Source of the DNA: an uncultured Clostridium sp.
GTDB lineage: Bacteria; Bacillota; Clostridia; Lachnospirales; Lachnospiraceae
DNA: 13,380 bases
Direction of reading: 5' to 3'
NCBI GenBank assembly: GCA_900541315.1
Contig: UQJF01000090.1
Location: 1 to 13,380, forward strand
Part shown: positions 1 through 6,182 of the stretch, piece after piece
Position numbering within the stretch: the stretch's first letter is position 1
Layout: every line of letters begins with the position of its first letter
The notes under the pieces: generated by a model
The model's input: the letters and a program-made list of their open reading frames with translations, nothing else
Database searches by the model: none
What the model was told of the DNA's origin: nothing
Translations under genes and position numbers: made by a program

Positions 1-52
1 GCCCACGCTCCACACGCAAATCTTTCAATCGTTCTTGTATGGATAGTTCCAT
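1..52 (-). CDS. XRE/HTH-type regulator, N-terminal fragment (runs off window)
   Basis: Only the first 17 codons lie in the window. They read MELSIQERLKDLRVERG, which resembles the start of small helix-turn-helix (Cro/C1-type) regulators common in Firmicutes mobile elements, where the HTH follows immediately. The start is supported by a strong Shine-Dalgarno, AAGGAGGG on the minus strand (58-65), 5 nt before ATG. It lies downstream of the TPR gene on the same strand with about 50 bp between them, so the two may be co-transcribed. The regulator assignment is inference from the first residues only; the DNA-binding helices are outside the window. Confidence 0.5.
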   Translation of the reverse strand, partial: MELSIQERLKDLRVERG

Positions 53-102
53 GCTCTCCCTCCTTGTCTGCTCGATAAATGGGAACTGTGTTATCTTAAT
101 CT

Positions 103-597
103 TCACTCAATGTTTTCAACATGAGTTCTTAAATAATCAAAATATTTTTTGCCATCATCATTACCGTCCTCGTCAGGCTCAAATATCTCCCTTCCTTCAA
201 ACATATAGGCTCTAAGCAAATATTCTGTGGCGTTTTTTTCGTCCCCTATTTCTAAACAACATTCACCTAATCGAAGCATAACAAACGGATTTCCATATCC
301 CTCGCCGCTCAAATTCCCCCTTGCTTTGTCAAAGCATTCGTGTGCTTTTTCGTATTGTTTCTTTTGAAAATAAATATCGCCAATGGCAGCTAAAAACCAT
401 ATGGTTTCACTGTAAAATTGCTGTGGCTCTGGGATTAGGCTAAGAGCTTCTTTCCATGCTTGTATAGCTTCCTCATATTGTTCTTCTTCCTCAAACTGAT
501 TGCCTTTTTGGGCTAATTCATCTAATTTAGTTTTTATTTGTGGTGTTAGTTCATCAATAGCCACTTCTTCATTTTTCTTCTTTGAAAACAGTCCCAT
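103..597 (-). CDS. TPR-repeat protein, element cargo
   Basis: A 164-residue soluble protein with no signal peptide or membrane segment. It opens with a basic MGLFSKKK tail and then shows about three tetratricopeptide-like helical pairs: roughly residues 26-60 (GNQFEEEEQYEEAIQAWKEAL), 66-98 (AAIGDIYFQKKQYEKAHECF) and 104-135 (MLRLGECCLEIGDEKNATEY). The C-terminus is acidic. TPR folds bind peptides or proteins; the partner cannot be told from here. Similar small TPR proteins are often cargo or immunity-like genes beside toxin loci, but no toxin is visible. The ATG has a good RBS (GGAGG, minus strand, near 605). Its base composition is AT-richer than the mobilization genes to the right, suggesting separately acquired cargo. 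Confidence 0.75.
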   Translation of the reverse strand: MGLFSKKKNEEVAIDELTPQIKTKLDELAQKGNQFEEEEQYEEAIQAWKEALSLIPEPQQFYSETIWFLAAIGDIYFQKKQYEKAHECFDKARGNLSGEGYGNPFVMLRLGECCLEIGDEKNATEYLLRAYMFEGREIFEPDEDGNDDGKKYFDYLRTHVENIE

Positions 598-633
598 AAT
601 ATACCTCCGTGAAATTTCGATTTGCCATTCTAT

Positions 634-669
634 TTCTTCTATTCTACCACAATTCCAAGAGCGTGGAAA
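634..669 (-). promoter_or_regulatory. Candidate promoter/operator of the TPR gene
   Basis: On the minus strand an extended -10 element, TGG followed by TAGAAT (hexamer at 641-646), lies about 45 bp before the TPR start codon. No good -35 is present. Just upstream is a short inverted repeat, TTCCA-agagcg-TGGAA (654-669), placed where a repressor would overlap the -35. This is a motif reading only; no expression evidence. Confidence 0.3.
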
Positions 670-826
670 TAGAGAGTTTTCCGGGCTGATTTCCGACCTT
701 ATGGATATACGGGGCGGGCGGTCTTTTAGGTGTAGACTTAGGGTAGTTCATCGATGAGCTGCACCTTGAAAAATGAATAACCGTCCGAAAAGGAATACCC
801 CGGCAGGGGAAGCACCGCAACGAGCC

Positions 827-851
827 ACTTCGGGACAAAATGTCCCGAAGT
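827..851. repeat. Perfect 11-bp inverted repeat with 3-nt loop
   Basis: ACTTCGGGACA (827-837), AAA, TGTCCCGAAGT (841-851). The arms are perfectly complementary. It stands 67 bp before the start of the cysteine-rich VLP gene, in non-coding DNA of a mobilizable element. It could be a transcription attenuator, a protein-binding operator, or part of an origin of transfer. No T-tract follows, so a rho-independent terminator is unlikely. Confidence 0.7.
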
Positions 852-917
852 CCGGGGAGCGTGCCAACGCCGGAAATCCTTTCGGGGAGAACGGCTAAGG
901 AAAAATGGAGGGAACAC

Positions 918-1331
918 ATGAGAGAGAACCCATATAAACGACTGCCGCCCATAGAGCGCAGGCAGGACGGTTCCCTTTACCGCATGACACCGGCACAGAG
1001 GAAACAGGCAAACGCCCTGATCCGCCGGGAGTGCTGCAACTATGAGGACGGGAACTGTATGCTCCTTGACGATGGGGACACCTGCGCCTGCCCGCAGACG
1101 GCTTCTTTCTCGGTCTGCTGTAAGTGGTTCCGCTGGTCGGTCTTGCCGCAAATCGGAACGCTGGAAGCAGAGATTTTCCGGGATAAGGACTTGAAACGCT
1201 GTGCGGTCTGCGGCGGTGTGTTCGTCCCTAAATCCAACCGGGCAAAATACTGCCCCGGCTGTGCCGCCAGAGTTCACAGGCGACAGAAAACAGAAAGTGA
1301 ACGGAAAAGGAGGTCTTGTGTGGACAGTTAG
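918..1331 (+). CDS. Cysteine-rich VLP protein
   Basis: A 137-residue protein of the cysteine-rich VLP family found in Tn1549-like and other mobilizable elements of Clostridia. The name comes from a conserved VLP motif, seen here in CCKWFRWSVLP (about residues 67-77). Upstream is a Cys cluster (ECCNYEDGNC and CAC), and the C-terminal part carries a zinc-finger-like CAVC...YCPGCA pair followed by a very basic tail, so metal and nucleic-acid binding is plausible. Its molecular role is unknown. The reading frame is open from 840, but the ATG at 918 is chosen because GGAGGG (907-912) sits 5 nt upstream; no comparable RBS serves 840. It is the first gene of the rightward mobilization module. Confidence 0.85.
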   Translation: MRENPYKRLPPIERRQDGSLYRMTPAQRKQANALIRRECCNYEDGNCMLLDDGDTCACPQTASFSVCCKWFRWSVLPQIGTLEAEIFRDKDLKRCAVCGGVFVPKSNRAKYCPGCAARVHRRQKTESERKRRSCVDS

Positions 1332-1433
1332 GGGCTGAAAAGTCCTTGATTTACAAGGCTTTGCAAGCACAGAACAGGGGCCGGCAATAGAAACTACCGT
1401 CTGCCCCCGGAAACAGTCTTCTAACCGTCCACA
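1319..1433. repeat. Imperfect inverted repeat flanking the VLP-rep gap
   Basis: TGTGGACAGTTAG (1319-1331) and CTAACCGTCCACA (1421-1433) are complementary at 12 of 13 positions. They bracket the 89-bp gap between the VLP stop and the initiator start. The left arm contains the VLP stop codon. Inside lies a smaller hairpin, CCTTG-atttA-CAAGG (near 1345-1359). The layout could fold the leader of the initiator mRNA or mark an initiator binding region; function is inferred only from position. Confidence 0.5.
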
Positions 1434-1442
1434 AAACACGAT

Positions 1443-1838
1443 ATGACAAACACCATTTATATCCATCAGCCGGAAAAGGCGGTCAGCTTTACCCGGCTTC
1501 CCAATTTCCTTTTTGAAGCCCCCACATTCACACCCCTGTCCAACGAAGCAAAGGTACTGTATGCCTTTATCCTGCGCCGGACAGACCTGTCCCGGAAAAA
1601 CGGCTGGGCAGATGAATATGGGCGGATTTACCTTTATTATCCCATCAACGAGGTAGTGGAGCTGCTCCACTGCGGGCGGCAGAAAGCGGTCAACACCCTG
1701 CGGGAGCTGCAATATGCCGGACTGGTGGAGATCCAGAAGCAGGGCTGTGGAAAACCCAACCGCATTTACCCAAAATCCTACGAAGCGGTTCCAAACACCG
1801 ACTTCAAGAAATCCGGTTATGGAACGCGGTCGGACTGA
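1443..1838 (+). CDS. Replication initiator RepA_N-type, C-terminally truncated
   Basis: 131 residues matching the N-terminal winged-helix domain of RepA_N initiators carried by Tn1549-like elements. Typical features are FTRLPNFLFEAPTFTPLSNEAKVLYAFIL (about 17-45), the short Gly-Arg-Ile-Tyr-Leu-Tyr-Tyr segment, and the ...ELLHCGRQKAVNTLRELQYAGLVEI recognition-helix region (about 74-98). Full-length relatives are, from memory, well over 200 residues with a second C-terminal domain. Here the frame stops right after the first domain, and the next ~185 bp hold stops in all frames but still read weakly like the family tail (EVRKPDG, then Tyr/Pro/Ser-rich). The 3' part therefore seems lost or degraded. 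There is no strong RBS. In the element it may support copying of the excised circle; in this form function is doubtful. Confidence 0.7.
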   Translation: MTNTIYIHQPEKAVSFTRLPNFLFEAPTFTPLSNEAKVLYAFILRRTDLSRKNGWADEYGRIYLYYPINEVVELLHCGRQKAVNTLRELQYAGLVEIQKQGCGKPNRIYPKSYEAVPNTDFKKSGYGTRSD

Positions 1839-2023
1839 AAACCGCACTCCACAAGTACGATAATCAATCCTCTTGAAGTACGAAAACCGGACGGTATATA
1901 GAAATACAGAGATTAAAACGATTTTATTTATATCTTATCCATTCCTATCCTATCTGAGATATTTTCTGCGGGATTTTCCTGTGGAAAAGTCACGGAATGG
2001 AAGGGCATGGGGAAAGGAGTTTC

Positions 2024-2965
2024 ATGGCACAACACGCAATTTTGCGATTTGAAAAACACAAGGGCAATCCGGCAAGACCGCTGGAAGCCCATCACGAACG
2101 GCAAAAGGAACAGTACGCCAGCAATCCCGACATTGACACCAGCCGGAGCAAGTACAATTTCTACATCGTCAAGCGGTCGGGCAGGTACTACCACTTTATA
2201 CAGAACCGTATTGAACAGGCAGGCTGCCGTACCCGCAGGGACAGCACCCGTTTTGTAGATACGCTCATAACCGCCAGCCCGGAGTTTTTCAAGAAGAAGT
2301 CCCCAAAGGAGATACAGGAATTTTTTCAGAGGGCGGCTGATTTCTTAATCAGGCGGGTAGGGAAAGAAAATATCGTGTCGGCGGTGGTACACATGGACGA
2401 GAAAACGCCCCACCTGCATTTGGTCTTTGTCCCACTGACAGAGGACAACCGCCTGTGTGCAAAGGAGATTATCGGGAACAGAGCCAGCCTCACAAAATGG
2501 CAGGACGACTTTCACGCCTATATGGTGGAGAAATATCCAGATTTGGAGCGTGGGGAAAGTGCCAGCAAGACAGGCAGGAAGCATATCCCCACCCGTTTGT
2601 TCAAGCAGGCGGTCAATCTCTCCAAACAGGCAAGAGCCATTGAAGCCACGCTGGACGGTATTACCCCGTTCAATGCCGGAAAGAAGAAAGAGGAAGCCCT
2701 CTCCCTGCTGAAAAAGTGGTTTCCGCAGATGGAGAACTTCTCCGGGCAGCTCAAAAAATACAAGGTCACGATAAACGACCTTTTGGCAGAAAATGAACAG
2801 TTGGAAGCCAGAGCCAAAGCCAGCGAAAAGGGCAAGATGAAAGATACGATGGAACGGGCAAAGCTGGAAAGCGAGCTGCACGACATTCAGCGGCTGGTAG
2901 ACCGTATCCCGCCGGAAGTGCTGGCAGAGCTGAAACGGCAGCAGCGGCACACAAGGGAACGGTGA
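2024..2965 (+). CDS. mobV: MobV-family relaxase
   Basis: A 313-residue Mob/Pre-type relaxase that nicks one strand at the element's oriT and leads it into a recipient, using a conjugation channel supplied by another element. Visible motifs: an HxxR near residue 23 (AHHERQ; in MobM of pMV158 the equivalent His is the nucleophile), the N-x-D-x-D segment at 34-38 followed by KYNF, and the metal-binding HMDEKTPHLH at 123-132. The C-terminal third (about 215-310) is charged and coiled-coil-like, as in the family. The frame is open from 1997, but ATG 2024 has GGAAAGGAG (2011-2019) 4 nt upstream and gives the family-typical MAQHAILRFEKHKG start. No transfer machinery is encoded in the window, so this is a mobilizable rather than self-transmissible element. 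Confidence 0.92.
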   Translation: MAQHAILRFEKHKGNPARPLEAHHERQKEQYASNPDIDTSRSKYNFYIVKRSGRYYHFIQNRIEQAGCRTRRDSTRFVDTLITASPEFFKKKSPKEIQEFFQRAADFLIRRVGKENIVSAVVHMDEKTPHLHLVFVPLTEDNRLCAKEIIGNRASLTKWQDDFHAYMVEKYPDLERGESASKTGRKHIPTRLFKQAVNLSKQARAIEATLDGITPFNAGKKKEEALSLLKKWFPQMENFSGQLKKYKVTINDLLAENEQLEARAKASEKGKMKDTMERAKLESELHDIQRLVDRIPPEVLAELKRQQRHTRER

Positions 2966-2968
2966 TTG

Positions 2969-3022
2969 ATGACAGAAAACATTTCACGCCGCAGCATGGC
3001 GGCACTGCACTTTGAAAATTAA
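2969..3022 (+). CDS. Possible 17-residue leader peptide after mobV
   Basis: A tiny frame, MTENISRRSMAALHFEN, starts 3 nt after the relaxase stop and ends 13 nt before the next start codon, neatly filling the gap. It has no independent RBS but could be translated by coupling. Its compact placement between two translated genes is the only support. It may simply be spacer. Confidence 0.2.
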   Translation: MTENISRRSMAALHFEN

Positions 3023-3035
3023 ATACGGAGGTACT

Positions 3036-3227
3036 ATGGAGCATATCAGATACAAGAAAGAAACCGAAGTCGTGACTTTTCAGGGAAAGGAAATCACGCT
3101 GGAAAATCTCTCCCCGGTATTCACGCTGGAGCAGGAAGCAGCAAAACGCCGGGAGCTGGAACAGCAGCTTTATGAGGTGTTCCGCAAGTATGCCAACAAG
3201 AGGCAGAGTGAGGAAGCCGGGGCATAA
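3036..3227 (+). CDS. Small conserved element protein between relaxase and recombinase
   Basis: 63 residues, starting at an ATG with GGAGG 4 nt upstream (3027-3031). The sequence opens MEHIRYKKETEVVTFQGKEI, then a predicted helix LEQEAAKRRELEQQLYEVFRKYANKR (about 33-58), charged and amphipathic. There are no cysteines and no membrane segment. A small gene at this position, directly before a large serine recombinase, could be a recombination directionality factor or regulator. That is position-based inference; I recognise no named domain. Confidence 0.65.
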   Translation: MEHIRYKKETEVVTFQGKEITLENLSPVFTLEQEAAKRRELEQQLYEVFRKYANKRQSEEAGA

Positions 3228-3321
3228 GGTTTTCCGAAGCCATCGTTGATTTGCGGGGTTGCTGGCGGTATAATAAAACTGTCAGCAGCTCCGTTTCTTT
3301 TTTAAGAAAAGGAGCGACAAT

Positions 3322-4833
3322 ATGAATAATCGAATAGACGCAATCTATGCAAGACAATCGGTGGACAAAAAGGACAGCATTTCCATTGAAAGCCAGATTG
3401 AGTTTTGCAAATACGAATTGAAAGGCGGGAACTGCAAGGAATACACAGACAAAGGGTACAGCGGCAAGAACACAGACCGTCCGAAGTTTCAAGAACTGGT
3501 GCGGGACATCAAGCGGGGCTTGATTGCAAAGGTCGTGGTTTACAAACTCGACCGTATCAGCCGTTCCATTCTGGACTTCGCAAACATGATGGAGCTGTTC
3601 CAGCAGTACAATGTAGAGTTTGTGTCCTCTACGGAAAAGTTTGATACCTCCACCCCGATGGGGCGGGCGATGCTGAATATCTGTATCGTGTTCGCCCAGC
3701 TTGAGAGGGAAACCATACAGAAGCGGGTGACGGACGCTTATTATTCCCGCAGCCAGCGAGGGTTTAAGATGGGTGGAAAAGCCCCTTATGGCTTCCATAC
3801 AGAGCCGATTAAGATGGACGGTATCAACACAAAAAAGCTGGTGGTAAACCCAGACGAAGCGGCAAATATCCGGCTGATGTTTGAGATGTACGCCCAGCCC
3901 ACTACCTCCTACGGGGACATTACCCGGCACTTTGCCGAACAGGGAATTTTATTCAACGGCAAGGAACTAATACGCCCCACGCTGGCGCAGATGTTACGCA
4001 ATCCTGTCTATGTGCAGGCAGACCTTGATGTGTACGAATTTTTCAAAAGTCAAGGTACAGTCATTGTCAATGACGTTGCCGATTTTACGGGCATGAACGG
4101 CTGCTATCTGTATCAAGGGCGAGATGTAAAGGCCAGCAAGAAAAACGACTTAAAAGACCAAATGCTGGTACTGGCTCCCCATGAGGGTATCGTCCCCTCC
4201 GACACCTGGCTGACCTGCCGCAAGAAGCTGATGAACAACATGAAAATCCAGTCTGCCCGGAAAGCCACCCATACATGGCTGGCGGGAAAAATCAAGTGCG
4301 GAAACTGCGGGTATGCCCTTATGAGCATTAACAATCCTGTGGGAAAGCAATATCTCCGCTGCACAAAGCGGCTGGACAATAAAAGCTGTGCCGGGTGCGG
4401 GAAAATCATCACTGCGGAGCTAGAAGCGGTTGTTTATCAGCAGATGGTGAAGAAGCTGGCAAGCTACAAAACGCTGACGGGCAGAAAAAAAGCGGCAAAG
4501 GCAAACCCGAAAATCGCCGCCCTGCAAGTGGAGCTTGCCCATGTGGACGGCGAGATTGAAAAACTGGTGGACAGTCTGACAGGCGCAAACAATGTGCTGC
4601 TCTCCTATGTGAATGTGAAGATAGCGGAACTGGACGGACGCAAGCAGGAACTTCTGGCGAGGATAGCGGAGTTGACGGTGGAAGCCATCAGCCCGGAACA
4701 GGTCAGCCAGATTTCCGGCTACCTCGACACTTGGGAGAATGTATCTTTTGACGACAAGCGGCGTGTGGTGGATTTGATGATTACCACCGTAGCCGCCACA
4801 AGCGACAGCTTGAATATCACATGGAAAATCTGA
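3322..4833 (+). CDS. Large serine recombinase (TnpX/integrase type)
   Basis: 503 residues; the enzyme that excises the element as a circle and reinserts it. The resolvase domain spans about 1-150, with the catalytic serine at S13 in YARQS, the Arg pair in KLDRISRS (R78, R81) and the QLERETIQKR helix E segment near 126-135. A Recombinase domain follows (about 155-260, GGKAPYGF), then a zinc ribbon (C326-x2-C329 and C347...C356/C359), then a coiled coil (about 395-450). It is shorter than TnpX of Tn4451 (about 700) but normal for this class in Clostridia. ATG 3322 has AAAAGGAG about 7 nt upstream. It is the last gene of the element; its stop lies only tens of bases from the junction with chromosomal DNA. 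Confidence 0.95.
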   Translation: MNNRIDAIYARQSVDKKDSISIESQIEFCKYELKGGNCKEYTDKGYSGKNTDRPKFQELVRDIKRGLIAKVVVYKLDRISRSILDFANMMELFQQYNVEFVSSTEKFDTSTPMGRAMLNICIVFAQLERETIQKRVTDAYYSRSQRGFKMGGKAPYGFHTEPIKMDGINTKKLVVNPDEAANIRLMFEMYAQPTTSYGDITRHFAEQGILFNGKELIRPTLAQMLRNPVYVQADLDVYEFFKSQGTVIVNDVADFTGMNGCYLYQGRDVKASKKNDLKDQMLVLAPHEGIVPSDTWLTCRKKLMNNMKIQSARKATHTWLAGKIKCGNCGYALMSINNPVGKQYLRCTKRLDNKSCAGCGKIITAELEAVVYQQMVKKLASYKTLTGRKKAAKANPKIAALQVELAHVDGEIEKLVDSLTGANNVLLSYVNVKIAELDGRKQELLARIAELTVEAISPEQVSQISGYLDTWENVSFDDKRRVVDLMITTVAATSDSLNITWKI

Positions 4834-4854
4834 CGGGCGGCACACCTCCCGTCA
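4831..4854. repeat. Terminal hairpin at recombinase stop
   Basis: TGACGGG (4831-4837) and CCCGTCA (4848-4854) are perfect 7-bp arms with a 10-nt loop, and the left arm contains the recombinase stop codon. There is no T-tract, so it is not a standard terminator. It sits at the extreme right end of the element and may be part of the recombinase recognition site. Confidence 0.55.
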
Positions 4855-4885
4855 GACCGTTACCCTGTGTAGTCCCTTGTAAACT
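4834..4885. other. Right junction (attR-like) of the element in the kinase gene
   Basis: To the left, DNA is GC-rich element sequence; to the right, the minus-strand histidine kinase frame becomes coherent. Read from the kinase side, residues are kinase-like through ...LILAVIAGKYSL and then turn into an unrelated tail (QGTTQGNGLTGGVPPVRFSM). The crossover therefore lies roughly at 4855-4885. The exact core dinucleotide cannot be set without the left end or an empty site. The partner end is outside the window. Confidence 0.55.
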
Positions 4886-5451
4886 GTACTTTCCTGCGAT
4901 TACTGCAAGGATGAGAGAGGAAATACCGGTAATAAACAGGATCCAGTTTAATGAATCCAGAAACAGAAAGTCACTTTCACTGAAATAATAAGGATCATAG
5001 TAGCTGATGTCTGCATAACCGGCAAGCTGATTTTTCTGGCTTAAGGTGTAATGATGAGTTGAAAAACTGCCCTTAAGATCAGGCCGTTTCTTCTCCATAT
5101 TTGTATAAATATCATCCATGATCTGATGGCATAAGGTCATATCATGATTTTCGGCATTCCAGATGATATTTTTATCTTTATCATACACTTTGATGATATA
5201 TCCGTCTTTTAAAGCATACATTCCTACACCGTGGATATAATCCAGGTTCCAGGTCTGGTTGCTGCTGTTATACTGGGACAGAAGAGTAGTGATCAGCTGT
5301 CTTGTAAAGTTTTCATGCTGTCTGGCTACATATTTTTCAAACTGATGATTGATCAGTATATTAGCAGTAAGACTGATCACGGAAATGGTGATCAGGACGA
5401 TTACTGTAAATCCGGCAGATAACTGTGTGCTTATCTTGTGTTTCTTGTGTT

Positions 5452-6156
5452 TCATTGTATAGTTCCCCCAAATTTGTATCCAATCCCGTGGATCGTACAC
5501 AGATAAATGGGATTTTTTGGATCATCTTCTATTTTCTTTCTCAGATTTTTAATGTGGGTGTCGATAACCCGGTCATATCCGGAAAAATCCATGTCAAAGG
5601 CAGCAGTGATCAGCTCGTCTCTTGTAAATACTTTTTGGGGATATTTGGTAAAGGCAGATAAGATCTTCCATTCAATAGGTGTAAGAGATATATTTTTTCC
5701 TTTTTTTAACATTTCTTTCCGGTTATAGTTGATTACCAGATCACCGTCATTCCATGAAAATTTTTCTGTAAGAGGCTTCAGATCATGGTCCGACCTGCGC
5801 CATACAGCCTGGATCCTGGCATACAGGTTTTTCAGGCTGAAAGGCTTGGTGATATAGTCGTCTGCCCCCAGGTTTAAACCATTTAACATATCATCCTCCA
5901 TGGTTTTAGCAGTGAGCATGATAATGGGAACCCGGGACTGTTTTCGTATTCTGGAACAGATCTCTTCGCCAGATATGTCTGGAAGCATCAGGTCTAATAA
6001 GACAAAAGAAATGACTTCTTTTTCCATAAGATCTAGTGCCTGCTGTCCGTTTTCCACCTGAAATACATAATATCCCTGCTTTTCAAGATAAGAGGCAACT
6101 GCTTCGCGCATCATGGTCTCATCATCAACGATCAGTATATTTTTATATCCGGTCAT
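5452..6156 (-). CDS. OmpR/PhoB-family response regulator
   Basis: 234 residues, full length. The receiver domain (about 5-118) has the acidic pair D11/D12, phosphoacceptor D55 (VLLDLMLPD), T82 (MLTAK) and K104 (YITKPF). The C-terminal winged helix (about 135-232) has the typical ISLTPIEWKILSAF and RVIDTHIKNLRKKIEDDPKNPIYLCTIHGIGYKF. ATG 6156 has AAGGAG 5 nt upstream. It follows the metal-transport gene by 26 bp and overlaps the kinase by 4 nt, so it probably controls this operon in response to a metal. With the kinase broken it may be locked unphosphorylated or be driven by another kinase. Confidence 0.93.
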   Translation of the reverse strand: MTGYKNILIVDDETMMREAVASYLEKQGYYVFQVENGQQALDLMEKEVISFVLLDLMLPDISGEEICSRIRKQSRVPIIMLTAKTMEDDMLNGLNLGADDYITKPFSLKNLYARIQAVWRRSDHDLKPLTEKFSWNDGDLVINYNRKEMLKKGKNISLTPIEWKILSAFTKYPQKVFTRDELITAAFDMDFSGYDRVIDTHIKNLRKKIEDDPKNPIYLCTIHGIGYKFGGTIQ

Positions 6157-6182
6157 AGTATCTCCTTGTTATGAATGCTCTC

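Larger units (their letters stand above)
598..917. other. 320-bp non-coding gap between divergent genes
   Basis: No convincing gene is seen here on either strand. The left third carries the leader of the minus-strand TPR gene. The right part is GC-rich and carries a perfect 11-bp inverted repeat (827-851). AT-rich DNA gives way to GC-rich DNA at about 670-690, which looks like the boundary between cargo and the mobilization backbone. An origin of transfer could lie here, but no oriT consensus was recognised. Confidence 0.4.
1..4870 (+). mobile_element. Mobilizable genomic element, right-hand portion
   Basis: A serine recombinase, a MobV relaxase, a RepA_N-type initiator fragment, a VLP protein and a cargo-like regulator/TPR pair stand together as in Clostridial integrative mobilizable elements. 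Composition is clearly more GC-rich than the right flank from about 690 to 4860. The right end falls within a histidine kinase gene. The left end lies off the window, so total size and any further cargo are unknown. No type IV secretion genes are visible. Confidence 0.85.
4817..5455 (-). pseudogene. Sensor histidine kinase, truncated by the mobile element
   Basis: The N-terminal ~195 residues of a membrane sensor kinase: a short basic cytoplasmic start (MKHKKHKISTQ), a first membrane helix (about 14-34, GFTVIVLITISVISLTANIL), an extracytoplasmic sensing region (about 36-172) and a second helix (about 176-198, WILFITGISSLILAVIAG). The HAMP, dimerization/phospho-His and ATPase domains are absent because the mobile element begins there; the last ~15 codons of the frame come from the element. 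It should bind signal but cannot phosphorylate its partner. The ATG overlaps the response regulator stop by 4 nt (ATGA), so the two were co-translated. The start at 5455 is chosen over the in-frame 5500 for this reason. Confidence 0.88.

Noticed and set aside
738..1847. 369-codon open frame on the minus strand
   Set aside because: Antisense shadow of the VLP and initiator genes in GC-rich DNA; Cys/Pro/Phe-rich composition, no RBS, no family resemblance.
3121..3930. 269-codon minus-strand frame, plus 2345-2950 and 4420-4845
   Set aside because: Shadows of the small protein, relaxase and recombinase, whose plus-strand frames have clear motifs and ribosome sites.
4831..4854. Rho-independent terminator of the recombinase gene
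   Set aside because: Good hairpin but no T-tract after it on either strand; more likely part of the element end.
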